Assembly: GCA_963780545.1 (NCBI GenBank)
Contig: CAWACK010000010.1
Location: forward strand, 372,001 to 436,000
Origin: UBA8941 sp963780545
Lineage (GTDB): Archaea; Thermoproteota; Bathyarchaeia; TCS64
DNA length: 64,000 nt
Direction: 5' to 3'
The translations under genes were made by a program, and so were the position numbers. The notes under the pieces were generated by a model. The model was not told the DNA's origin. It saw nothing but the letters and a program-made list of their open reading frames with translations, and did not search any database. Of the stretch, positions 53,482-62,170 are shown in pieces; the first letter of the stretch is position 1, and every line of letters begins with the position of its first letter.

Positions 53482-54444
53482 TTAGAAATAGACGTTTTTC
53501 TGCTCGGGAACCGTGAATGGTGGCCTATTACCCTCAAGGGAGGCCTTGACGCTCTCGGCGCATCGCTCAGCCATCCTTCTTCTCGTCTCCCAGGTCGCGG
53601 AGGCGATGTGAGGCGTCAAGAGGACGTTCTCCAGCTTGAGAAGCTCCTCCCCGAGCGGAACGGGTTCCACCTCGAAGACATCGAGGGCTGCACCAGCTAT
53701 TTTCTTCGACTTTAACGCTTCAGTTAGAGCCTTCTGGTCGATTACGGGGCCTCGGCTCGTGTTGACAACAAGGGCGTTAGGCTTCATGGCCTCGAATTGC
53801 TTCTTCCCGAGAATACCCTTAGTCGAGGGGAGAAGAGGTACGTGGACCGAGAGTATGTCGCAGGTCCTAAGGAGCTCCTCCTGAGAGACGTACCTGATGT
53901 CATATGCCTTCTCTAGGTCCTCGCGACGTACGATATCGCTGTAGATCATCTTGACGCCAAAACCGAAACCGCGCTTCGCGACTTCACCACCTATTCGGCC
54001 GAGGCCGAGAAACCCTAGAGTCTTACCGGAGATGTCCCAGCCAAATGGGAACCCTTTCATCTTCTTTCCCCACTCCTCGCGCGTATAAGCGTCGGCTTCA
54101 GTAATCTTCCTCATCCAGCCGAGAATGAGGGCCCAAGTAAGGTCAGCGACAGCCTCAGAGAGGACATCTGGGGTGTGGCAAACATAGACCTTATGGCGCG
54201 TACAGGCATCAACGTCTACTGTGTCGTAGCCGACACCGAATCGGGCGATAACTCTGAGCTTCGGCGCCCCCTTAAGGTACTCATCGTTCACAACGTCGCT
54301 CCCCGCAACAATGGATACCGCCTCAGAGAGCTCCTTGGCATAGTCGCCCTGGACGTATTTGACATCAGCTAGAGGCCTAAGCTTGTCCGCGACGTCCTCG
54401 GGAAAGTTTAGCTTTCCGCAGCTTACCAGAACCTTCGGCTTCAT
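53482..54444 (-). CDS. D-isomer-specific 2-hydroxyacid dehydrogenase (glyoxylate/phosphoglycerate type)
   Basis: 320 residues. NAD-binding GFLGLGRIGGEVAKRG, catalytic arginine in VVNTSRGPVID, glutamate in LDVFEVEPVP and histidine in LLTPHIASAT. RFGVGYDTVDVDA is typical of 3-phosphoglycerate and glyoxylate reductases. It lacks the regulatory ACT domain, so it may act on glyoxylate/hydroxypyruvate rather than in serine synthesis. Confidence 0.88.
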   Translation of the reverse strand: MKPKVLVSCGKLNFPEDVADKLRPLADVKYVQGDYAKELSEAVSIVAGSDVVNDEYLKGAPKLRVIARFGVGYDTVDVDACTRHKVYVCHTPDVLSEAVADLTWALILGWMRKITEADAYTREEWGKKMKGFPFGWDISGKTLGFLGLGRIGGEVAKRGFGFGVKMIYSDIVRREDLEKAYDIRYVSQEELLRTCDILSVHVPLLPSTKGILGKKQFEAMKPNALVVNTSRGPVIDQKALTEALKSKKIAGAALDVFEVEPVPLGEELLKLENVLLTPHIASATWETRRRMAERCAESVKASLEGNRPPFTVPEQKNVYF

Positions 54445-54586
54445 GGCAATCGGTTAGTTGTGTGTACCCAGGTCGGTTAAAACTGTTGAGAGGTGGTTTA
54501 CCTTTCATATAACCACTGAACTAAACGTCATTCCACTAATCAGGACACCTTAACTTGAACTCTTTTGAGTCGCCTCACTGGGTAGA

Positions 54587-54594
54587 AGTTTAAG
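54587..54594 (+). promoter_or_regulatory. TATA box of the beta-lactamase-fold gene
   Basis: AGTTTAAG, 23 nt before the ATG at 54618; implies a leaderless message. Confidence 0.45.
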
Positions 54595-54617
54595 CCACCG
54601 GGCCCAATCATTTACAC

Positions 54618-55508
54618 ATGGCACTTTACGATATGATTTTCCAGGAGACTAAGGGATTCGAGAAAACACTCGGAGTCGCGGTCAAGCACCTCGGTACCGG
54701 AGAGGAGACTATGTTCAACGGCGACGAGCTCTTCCCAACGGCAAGTGTGTTCAAGATCCCCGTCATAGTCGAGCTCTATAGGCAGGTAGAGGCGGGGAAG
54801 CTGAGCCTCAAAGACAAGATCGTTTTGAAGGAGAAGGAAAAGGTCCCCGGATCAGGCATCCTAAAGGAGCTGAGCGAGGGGCTTGAGATAACGATCCAGG
54901 ATCTTAGTCGCCTCATGATGATCCTTAGTGACAACACCGCCACCGACTTGATAGTGGAGCGTGTAGGTAAAGACAGCGTCAACGCGACGATGCGAAGACT
55001 TGGATTAAAGAAGACGACAGTTGTCGGCGACTGCCGAGATATGCTCTTTGACCTCGTTGGTGCAAATGATCTACCAGACGAGGAGAAGACTTTAGACCTT
55101 TATCTTGAGAAAGCGAAGACGGGTACAGGCAAGGGGTCGTGGAGCCTTGGGACGGAAAGGAACGATGTCACAACACCTAAAGAGATGAACAGGCTCTTAG
55201 AACTCCTCGTAACGGGGAAAGCCGCTAGCAAAGCGAGCTGTGATGCTATACTCGCAACGATGGAGAAGTGCCAGACCGGCGAGTACAGGGTCCCAAAGTA
55301 CCTTCCTACGGACAAGGTCAAGATGAACCGCAAGACGGGAAGCTTGCCAGGTATTAGGAATGATGTCGGCGTCATAACCATACTAGCAACCGGAGAGAGG
55401 TACTGCATAAGTTGCTTCACCAAAGGTGTATCCGACGTCTACGCCGCTGAAGAGACTATCGCGAAGGTGAGTAGGAATGTATTTCGTTATTTCAACGGTG
55501 ATAAATAG
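54618..55508 (+). CDS. Class A beta-lactamase-fold serine hydrolase, cytoplasmic
   Basis: 296 residues. Active-site S43-V-F-K46 in FPTASVFKIPV, SDN at 104-106 (ILSDNTATDL) and KTG at 239-241, the three motifs of penicillin-interacting serine enzymes, in class A order with TTPKEMNRLLELL between. The ExxLN omega-loop motif of true class A beta-lactamases is not found. There is no signal peptide or membrane helix, so the protein should be cytoplasmic, where penicillins are irrelevant to an archaeon. A peptidase, esterase or amidase role is more likely. Confidence 0.85.
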   Translation: MALYDMIFQETKGFEKTLGVAVKHLGTGEETMFNGDELFPTASVFKIPVIVELYRQVEAGKLSLKDKIVLKEKEKVPGSGILKELSEGLEITIQDLSRLMMILSDNTATDLIVERVGKDSVNATMRRLGLKKTTVVGDCRDMLFDLVGANDLPDEEKTLDLYLEKAKTGTGKGSWSLGTERNDVTTPKEMNRLLELLVTGKAASKASCDAILATMEKCQTGEYRVPKYLPTDKVKMNRKTGSLPGIRNDVGVITILATGERYCISCFTKGVSDVYAAEETIAKVSRNVFRYFNGDK

Positions 55509-55747
55509 GGAGTATTCTGTGTAGATTTAGATTTTATTTATAGACTCGTCCATAATCCGCCTACATCAAAATTTTGCCGAGGTTCAAACCCCCTAATCTA
55601 GGAAGATTCGAGTCCTCTTCAGCGGTTTCTTATGTCTTCTTTGCCTTTATTGCATAGGGTAATGGGAAAAAATGTTACCGTTTCAAAGTAGTTATTCCAT
55701 TATGGGAGGTTTTTATTGGTTCATTGTGTTCTCTTGGGTGATCAGAT

Positions 55748-56488
55748 TTGTCGCAGGTCGAGGGGAAGAATCCGGTTTATGAGACGTTGAAGCGGGGGGG
55801 CGTTAGGAAGCTTATTGTGCAGGAAGGATCAGCGGAAGACCCGAAGATTAAGGAGATCCTCTCCCTTGCAAGGAGGCACGGTGCTCCTGTCGAGTTCGTT
55901 GAGAGGAATACCATCGACAAAATGTCGGAGACGAGGCGTCACCAAGGTGTCATCGCCCTAGTCGAGGCTCCGGGTTACGTAGCACTCAATCATGTAGTGG
56001 ATAAGGCGGGGAGGACCCCCTGCGTGGTGATTCTTGATGGTGTTCAAGACCCCCAGAACCTTGGCAGTATTCTCCGCACCGCCGATGCTGCCGGCGTCGA
56101 CGCGGTCCTAATCCCCAAGAAGGAGGGAGTAGGATTGACGCCTACAGTGCTACGCGTCAGCATGGGTGGTGGGGCACACGTACCTGTCGCACGAGAGAAC
56201 ATTTACCCAGCTGTCAAGTTCCTCAAGGACGAGGGGTTTAAGTTGGTAGCCGTGGACACCTCCGGAGATCACGACCACTGGGAGGAGGATCTCTCTGGTG
56301 CCGTCGCTTTCATCCTCGGCGGTGAAGGAGAAGGAATAAGCCCAACGCTCCTCGATAAATGTAACACCGTGGTCAGGATACCAATGCATGGACATGTTTC
56401 GAACCTTAACGTTGGGGTCTCGGCCGCGATTGTTCTTTACGAGCGTCTTCGCCAGCAGAATTTTAAAAAAGAGCAACGAAATGGGTGA
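55748..56488 (+). CDS. RlmB/TrmH-family RNA 2'-O-ribose methyltransferase
   Basis: 246 residues. N-terminal L30-like substrate-binding part (VEGKNPVYETLKRGG, VIALVEAPGYVAL), then the SPOUT knot: VILDGVQDPQNLGSILRTAD (NxGxxxRTA), AFILGGEGEGISP and IPMHGHVSNLNVGVSAAI. Bacterial homologues methylate G2251 of 23S rRNA. TTG start preceded by GGTGATC, matching the 16S 3' end. Monocistronic. Confidence 0.9.
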   Translation: MSQVEGKNPVYETLKRGGVRKLIVQEGSAEDPKIKEILSLARRHGAPVEFVERNTIDKMSETRRHQGVIALVEAPGYVALNHVVDKAGRTPCVVILDGVQDPQNLGSILRTADAAGVDAVLIPKKEGVGLTPTVLRVSMGGGAHVPVARENIYPAVKFLKDEGFKLVAVDTSGDHDHWEEDLSGAVAFILGGEGEGISPTLLDKCNTVVRIPMHGHVSNLNVGVSAAIVLYERLRQQNFKKEQRNG

Positions 56489-56762
56489 GGAAGTAGATTC
56501 CTCGTCATTTTTGTGAAGACTCAAAACTTCATGCTGGAAAAGATTCTTCTGTACCTTTTTCTGAGCTAAAACGAGGCAGTTTTAGGCTATAGACTGGATG
56601 GGTTTCGCATAAGGATAAGCCCATAATAGTCTATCTCCTCATCATAGAACTTTTACTGTACTATTGGTTAACTGTAAATTATGTTCTCATAATCGTTGTG
56701 CTTTCCCATCGGGTATAGATGATCATAGAATCACTATACCCCATCGACTCTGTGTTCTAATC

Positions 56763-57827
56763 TCACGAATTTGCGCCCTCGATCTCAAGTAGCGCCTTCT
56801 TGCGGTCAATCCCCCATCTATATCCGCCGAGACCGCCACTCTTCCTGATAACCCTGTGGCAAGGGATGATAATAGAGACGGGGTTCGTAGCGCAAGCCCT
56901 ACTTACGGCTCGGGCTGCAGTCGGGTATCCTATTGATCTGGCCACATCCTCGTAGCTACGGGTCGAGCCCCTCGGGATAGACTGCAGCTCCTTCCAGACC
57001 CTTCTCTGAAAACCGGTTCCAGCTAAGTCTAATGGAATACCCCCAAGCTGGGTTACTCTGCCAGCGAGATAGTTAAGAACCTCAAGCGTCCAGGGGTCAG
57101 GTTTTTCTTCCTCCCGTGTTATTTCAGCAGCAGGATACTCCTGCTGAAGTGCTTTTACCTGAGCTGGCTCAGCATCCCCAAGGCTGAGATGACAGATCCC
57201 GTGGCTAGTTCTTGCAACCAGGAGTTTCCCGAGGGGCGAGTCCACGAGCCTATATGTTATCTTTATTCCCTCTCCGGAGCTGCGGTAAGTACCCGGTGTC
57301 ATTCCGAGCTTCGCGGTAGAATCACTGTAAAGCCAACTGGTAGAGCCGTAGCCGACGCCATAGACTGCTTTGGTGACGGGCTCCCCTTGTCTGAGTCGAG
57401 CTTTAAGGCTCTCGACTCTACACGCTTCTTGGTATTGTCGTGGGGTGAACCCCATTACCTGCTTGAAAGTTCTCTGTAGGTGAGGAGCACTGACACCGAC
57501 TTCTTTAGCTAGGTCCTCTAGAGTTATCCTCTCCTCGAGGTTCTTCCTAATGTATTCAGAGGCCTTCTTAACCCATGTGAGCTGGGGTCTTTCCTGATTC
57601 TGCGGTTTGCATCGGAGACACGGACGGAACCCAGCTGCTTCAGCGGCTGCCGGGCTCTTGTAGAATACAACATTTTCCCTTTTCGGATGCTTGCTAGGGC
57701 ATGAGGGGCGGCAGTAGATTCCCGTTGTACGCACCGCGACGATGAAGACACCGTCTGCGGACGTGTTCCTTGATTCAACCATCTTCCACATCGTATCTTC
57801 GTCTATTAAGCCGCTCTCGACAGTCAA
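56763..57827 (-). CDS. ada: Ada: methylphosphotriester and O6-methylguanine DNA methyltransferase/activator
   Basis: 354 residues, same length and domain order as E. coli Ada. Zinc domain with C39, C43, C70, C73 (TTGIYCRPSC, GFRPCLRCKP); C39 corresponds to the cysteine that takes methyl from phosphotriesters. AraC-type helix-turn-helix domain (~90-180, LEDLAKEVGVSAPHLQRTFK, GFTPRQYQEACR). C-terminal methyltransferase with C323 in IIPCHRVIRKSGGLGGYRWG. TTG at 57827 aligns the N-terminus within one residue of E. coli. AraC-type domains are rare in archaea, so transfer from bacteria is likely; how it would activate archaeal promoters is unclear. Confidence 0.93.
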   Translation of the reverse strand: MTVESGLIDEDTMWKMVESRNTSADGVFIVAVRTTGIYCRPSCPSKHPKRENVVFYKSPAAAEAAGFRPCLRCKPQNQERPQLTWVKKASEYIRKNLEERITLEDLAKEVGVSAPHLQRTFKQVMGFTPRQYQEACRVESLKARLRQGEPVTKAVYGVGYGSTSWLYSDSTAKLGMTPGTYRSSGEGIKITYRLVDSPLGKLLVARTSHGICHLSLGDAEPAQVKALQQEYPAAEITREEEKPDPWTLEVLNYLAGRVTQLGGIPLDLAGTGFQRRVWKELQSIPRGSTRSYEDVARSIGYPTAARAVSRACATNPVSIIIPCHRVIRKSGGLGGYRWGIDRKKALLEIEGANS

Positions 57828-57918
57828 CTTCTCGTGGCCTCTGCAACTGACCTTTGGAGAGACAAACCGCTTTTAATGCTTTGAGTCTGAATCTTGCGGT
57901 CAAACAACTCGGGGAACG

Positions 57919-57926
57919 TTTTTAAT
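57919..57926 (+). promoter_or_regulatory. TATA box of the small cysteine-rich gene
   Basis: TTTTTAAT, 25 nt before ATG 57952. Confidence 0.5.
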
Positions 57927-57951
57927 CGTCGCCTCAAGGTTTGAATCGGGT

Positions 57952-58143
57952 ATGTCAAAGGGACCGCGCCCCAGCTGCATTGGAATGCTCAGCGAGAACG
58001 AGGAGTGTGAGGAGTGCGAGTGGAAGCAGGAGTGCGAGACTATGACGAAGCAGATAGAAGCTGATGCTTATAGGGGCGGCACACACGTTAGGATTACCGG
58101 CAAGTACAGTGAGAAGAAGTACAAGCCAAAGAAGCTACCTTAG
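57952..58143 (+). CDS. Small cysteine-rich protein of unknown function
   Basis: 63 residues with cysteines at 9, 19, 22 and 28 (PSCIGM, ECEECEWKQEC), a spacing that could bind zinc or a cluster, and a basic tail (YSEKKYKPKKLP). No family recognised. It has a good TATA box for a leaderless message and stands between ada and the nurA operon, both DNA-repair units; a nucleic-acid role is inference only. Confidence 0.65.
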   Translation: MSKGPRPSCIGMLSENEECEECEWKQECETMTKQIEADAYRGGTHVRITGKYSEKKYKPKKLP

Positions 58144-58199
58144 CCGCGAGCACGGGATGTTCACTAAGCATTCTTTATGAACCTTGGGGAGGTTCACTG

Positions 58200-58207
58200 T
58201 ATTTAAT
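58200..58207 (+). promoter_or_regulatory. TATA box of the nurA-herA-mre11-rad50 operon
   Basis: TATTTAAT, 28 nt before the TTG at 58236. Confidence 0.5.
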
Positions 58208-58235
58208 CCCGGCGTACGCGGGCCAGTGATGAAGC

Positions 58236-59333
58236 TTGATTCCCTATGAGAAGATCGCGCAGAGGTGCTCCGAGCGATTCAGAAGCTGGTCGCTCGGCGA
58301 CCCCCAGTTCGGCGACCCCAGGTACTACCCCAAGAAGCTCAGCTTGGAGAACTTCACGGAGGTGATCCCAAGCGATGGCGGGGGGCGCATCTGCTTCGTC
58401 GACGGTGGCAACACCGAGGTTCTTAGCTCACCCGGCTTCGTCGTCCACCTGACGCGTGTCGGCTACTGCATCTACAGCGACTCCGTAAAACTCGACGGAG
58501 GCGCAGTTCCCCCGAGCATCGACTTCTTCACCACGGCCTTCGCGGAGCGCAGAGGGGGCGAGATTGCCTACGAGGTCGAGGTGACACCCGCTTCTCCGCG
58601 GTTCGAGGGTCTCCTGCCGGATCCCGCTGACCTGGTCTTCGACTCGTTTGACCGCAGCCTAATGGAGGGACTTCACAGAGCCCCCCTTTCAAAGGTCGCC
58701 AATATGTCACGCGTCTTTCTCGAGTGGATGCTGGCGAAGGAGCTATGCAAATCCGTCCTCGAGGAGGGGGATCTGCTCGTACGCGATGGCTCACTCCAGA
58801 CCTCAGTTACTGGGGAGAGTAAATACGCCAACAGGGCCTACGAGGCAGCCATGCAGAGAGGCGTGCTCTTCAGCGGACTAAGCAAGACAAGCAACCTCTT
58901 CACCAGCTCTGGCATGCCCCTCTTCTCAGCCATCTCCATCATGTCGAACAGAAACGAGCTGAGTGGCAAGAGGTGGTACTACCACCCCATCGTCGACATC
59001 AAGGCCCCCGACCACCGAGCCGTAATGCTCGCCATCAAACTCCACCCACGCTCCAAACACGTATTCAGGTTCGAGATACTCGATACCCAGGCCGGCGCCA
59101 TGAGCGACTTCAGCGAGGTCACCGGTCTCCTAGCACGCAACGCGGGTGACTTGACCTTTCCCGGCTACCCCTACGGCCTCATCGAGGCCGATAGGATCGC
59201 ACGAGTCAGGGACGAGGAGATAGAGCCCTTCAAGATACAGTTACTCTCAGCCATTAGCGGGTTGGGGTCGTGGGGTGAACTGGAGGCTTTCCTCCACGCG
59301 ACGGACGCTCACAGCTTGATAGACGAGATATGA
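58236..59333 (+). CDS. nurA: NurA 5'-3' nuclease
   Basis: 365 residues of the NurA family: ICFVDGGNTEVLSSPGF with the first metal aspartate, LLVRDGSLQTSV with the second, FSGLSKTSNLF, and the C-terminal GYPYGLIEADRIARV. It resects DNA ends together with the HerA hexamer and Mre11-Rad50 to give 3' tails for recombination. TTG start chosen from the TATA position. HerA follows after 11 bp. Confidence 0.9.
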   Translation: MIPYEKIAQRCSERFRSWSLGDPQFGDPRYYPKKLSLENFTEVIPSDGGGRICFVDGGNTEVLSSPGFVVHLTRVGYCIYSDSVKLDGGAVPPSIDFFTTAFAERRGGEIAYEVEVTPASPRFEGLLPDPADLVFDSFDRSLMEGLHRAPLSKVANMSRVFLEWMLAKELCKSVLEEGDLLVRDGSLQTSVTGESKYANRAYEAAMQRGVLFSGLSKTSNLFTSSGMPLFSAISIMSNRNELSGKRWYYHPIVDIKAPDHRAVMLAIKLHPRSKHVFRFEILDTQAGAMSDFSEVTGLLARNAGDLTFPGYPYGLIEADRIARVRDEEIEPFKIQLLSAISGLGSWGELEAFLHATDAHSLIDEI

Positions 59334-59344
59334 GGTGTGATTGA

Positions 59345-60880
59345 TTGGCGAAACTTGAGGTAGTTGGAAGCCTCGTGCGAGGCAAACACGGTCACCTGCT
59401 TATACGCCAAAAGAGCGACGCGGTCATAGAGCTCGGCGACCTACTCGTGTCTGAGGACCAGGGGGGCCACACTCTTCTGCAGGTCTTCGACCTGGGCTAC
59501 GGTAGCCTAATCTCCCCCAAGAGCCTCGAGATGATCTCGGGGATGATGGTTGAGGGTTACTCGACCGACCTGGGATTTATGGACCCGAACCTCCGCAACT
59601 ATGTGATCGCCGAGGTGAAGGCGGTCGCGCACATAGTCGAAGGCAGGGTCAGGATACCAAAGACGCTGCCAAAGTTTCTCAACGAGGTCAGGCAGGTCAC
59701 AAGCAGGGACCTCGAGTTCATCAAGAGGCCCGAGAACCCCGTCTACCTAGGTAAGATCAGGAGCGGATCGAAGGTGCTCGACGTGGACGTTAACCTCGAC
59801 GCGGAACAGGCCCTCACACATCACATCTTGATACCAGCGACGACGGGAAGGGGTAAGAGCAACCTCGTAAAGACCATGGCGTGGAGCCTCATCCCCAACA
59901 ACAGGGTTGGACTGCTCATCCTCGATCCCCACGACGAGTATTACGGTAGACACGGTTTGGGTCTTAAGGACCACCCCGAGGCCTCGAAGAATATCTCATA
60001 CTACTCGCCGAAGACGACGCCGGGCTCCATCTTCCCCGTCTTCCACCTTACATCCGTCCGCTATAGCCACTTCAGGGGTATAATTGACTTCTCAGAGGCC
60101 CAGAGCGACGCACTACACATCGCCTCAAACATCTACAACGAGAAGTGGATAGAGGCCATCATGAGGGACGAGGAGCTCACCGGAGTCCAGCCTGTGACCC
60201 ACCAGGTCCTCAAGAGGAGGCTCTCCACTAGCCTCGGCATATCGATCGACGAAAACGATGAGATACAGTGCAGAACGGGCACATTCAGCAACACAAGAGG
60301 AGAAACCACACTAATCGACATATTAAAGAAGCTCGAGTCGGGTGGCAAGGTCATCATCGATACGAGCTTCTTTAGCGATCAAGTCGAGCTGCTCGTCGGA
60401 AGTATCGTCATCAACGAGGCCCTTAACAGGTACAAGCACTACAAGCAGGAGGGTACACTCGATGGGAAGCCCATCCTAAACATCCTTATCGAGGAGGCTC
60501 CACGTGTCCTCGGGGCCGAGGCGATGTCCAGTGGCTCAAACATATATGGTGACATCGCTCGCGAGGGGCGCAAGTTCAAGATCGGCCTTACGGCCATAAC
60601 CCAGCTGACGAGCCTCATTCCACGCACCGTCCTCGCCAACATGAACACCAAGATCATCCTCGGCAACGAGCTGAAGCTGGAGCGCGAGGCCATCATCACG
60701 AGCGCCTCACAGGATCTCTCAGCGGACGACCAGAACATCGCTAGCCTAGACGTCGGCGAGGCTATAGTCAGCAGCAACTTCACCAAATTCGCGATACCAA
60801 TACAGGTACCACTCTTCGAAGACTACGTCAAGCCATTCACTGAGACGAAGCCCGCCAAGAAGATCGGATTGATAGGGTGA
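59345..60880 (+). CDS. herA: HerA DNA-translocating ATPase
   Basis: 511 residues. N-terminal HAS-barrel (residues ~1-90), Walker A ATTGRGKSN (165-173, K171), Walker B-like LLILDPHDEYYG, later ILIEEAPRVLG and GREGRKF-type arginine region REGRKFKIGLTAITQ. It forms a hexameric ring that feeds DNA to NurA. TTG start; second gene of the repair operon. Confidence 0.93.
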   Translation: MAKLEVVGSLVRGKHGHLLIRQKSDAVIELGDLLVSEDQGGHTLLQVFDLGYGSLISPKSLEMISGMMVEGYSTDLGFMDPNLRNYVIAEVKAVAHIVEGRVRIPKTLPKFLNEVRQVTSRDLEFIKRPENPVYLGKIRSGSKVLDVDVNLDAEQALTHHILIPATTGRGKSNLVKTMAWSLIPNNRVGLLILDPHDEYYGRHGLGLKDHPEASKNISYYSPKTTPGSIFPVFHLTSVRYSHFRGIIDFSEAQSDALHIASNIYNEKWIEAIMRDEELTGVQPVTHQVLKRRLSTSLGISIDENDEIQCRTGTFSNTRGETTLIDILKKLESGGKVIIDTSFFSDQVELLVGSIVINEALNRYKHYKQEGTLDGKPILNILIEEAPRVLGAEAMSSGSNIYGDIAREGRKFKIGLTAITQLTSLIPRTVLANMNTKIILGNELKLEREAIITSASQDLSADDQNIASLDVGEAIVSSNFTKFAIPIQVPLFEDYVKPFTETKPAKKIGLIG

Positions 60881-60886
60881 ACATAG

Positions 60887-62170
60887 TTGAAGTTCGCGCA
60901 CCTTGCGGACATCCACGTCGGCGCCTGGAGGGACGAGAAGCTCAAGGAGATCAACCTCCAGACCTTCGAGAAGACAATGGACGACATCGCCGATGAGAAG
61001 GTCGACTTCATAATAATCAGCGGAGACATCTTCCACGTCAACGTCCCCGACCTTGAATCCGTTAAACGAGTCGTCCTAAAGCTCGAGAAGGTTAGAGGCC
61101 TCGGCATACCCGTCTACGTCGTCTACGGCAGCCACGACTACAGCCCTAACTCAACCAGCATTATCGATATCCTCGTTGCCGGGGGCCTGCTAACACGCGT
61201 TATGGACGCTACCCAGGAAGGTGACAAGATAAAGCTACGCTGCATCGAGGACCAGAAGACCGGTGCGAAGCTCTGCGGAATATCCGGCAGAAGTTACTCA
61301 ATGGAGCGTGACTACTACGAGCTGCTCGACAGGGAGAGCCTCGAGGCCTGGAAGGGTTTCCGAATCTTCGTGCTCCACTCGGCTATCAACGAGATTAAGC
61401 CCATCTCCTCAGCATACGACGCCGGAGTCCAGCGGAGCTATCTGCCAAGGGGCTTCGACTACTACGCCGGAGGCCACGTCCACGAGTACATCCATGACGA
61501 GTACCCAGAATACGGCAAGATCAACTACCCCGGTACCCTATTTGGCTCAAGCTTCTCTGACCTGGAGAACGTCGCGAAGGGGATGAAGCGAGGCTACATA
61601 ATCGTCGAATTCGAAGACACAGTCAAGAAAGTCGACTTCGTCGAGACTACCCACCCAACGATAGAGTACCATCACATACAGGGCGAAAATAAGACCTCAC
61701 GGGAACTCTCGACCAGCCTCAGGAACCTAGTAGACAAAGTCGACCCAAAGGACAAGATACTCCTCCTCAAGGTCGAGGGCACACTGTCGCAGGGACTCGT
61801 CACAGACATCGACTGGAACGAAGTACGCGACAAGCTCATGGCGAAGGGCTCAGAGTTCGTCTACATAAACAGGAGGGCTCTCACGACGAAGGAGGCCCCG
61901 GAGATCAAGGTTCAGGGCGAGTCGGTGAAGGATATAGAGGGTAAGATACTGACTGAGCATCTAAAGGACTTCACTGTTCCTCGGAGCTACCCCGACGAGA
62001 CGCGCAGATGGGTCGAAGCAGAGTTCAAGGGCGACAAGGGATTCGAACTCGCCTCAAAGCTCCTCGAGGTGCTGAAGACCGAGAAGCAGGAGGGGGAGAC
62101 CAACGCCGACTTCGAGGAACGAGTAACCAGTGAAGTCTACCAAGTTCTGCCCAGGAGAAGCCAGAGATGA
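60887..62170 (+). CDS. mre11: Mre11 nuclease
   Basis: 427 residues. Phosphoesterase motifs: FAHLADIHVGAW (D8, H10), IISGDIFHVN, VYGSHDYSPNS, LHSAINE and YYAGGHVHEY, all metal ligands present. Capping domain follows from ~290, and the charged C-terminus should bind Rad50. TTG start 6 bp after herA; ATGA overlap with rad50. Confidence 0.93.
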   Translation: MKFAHLADIHVGAWRDEKLKEINLQTFEKTMDDIADEKVDFIIISGDIFHVNVPDLESVKRVVLKLEKVRGLGIPVYVVYGSHDYSPNSTSIIDILVAGGLLTRVMDATQEGDKIKLRCIEDQKTGAKLCGISGRSYSMERDYYELLDRESLEAWKGFRIFVLHSAINEIKPISSAYDAGVQRSYLPRGFDYYAGGHVHEYIHDEYPEYGKINYPGTLFGSSFSDLENVAKGMKRGYIIVEFEDTVKKVDFVETTHPTIEYHHIQGENKTSRELSTSLRNLVDKVDPKDKILLLKVEGTLSQGLVTDIDWNEVRDKLMAKGSEFVYINRRALTTKEAPEIKVQGESVKDIEGKILTEHLKDFTVPRSYPDETRRWVEAEFKGDKGFELASKLLEVLKTEKQEGETNADFEERVTSEVYQVLPRRSQR

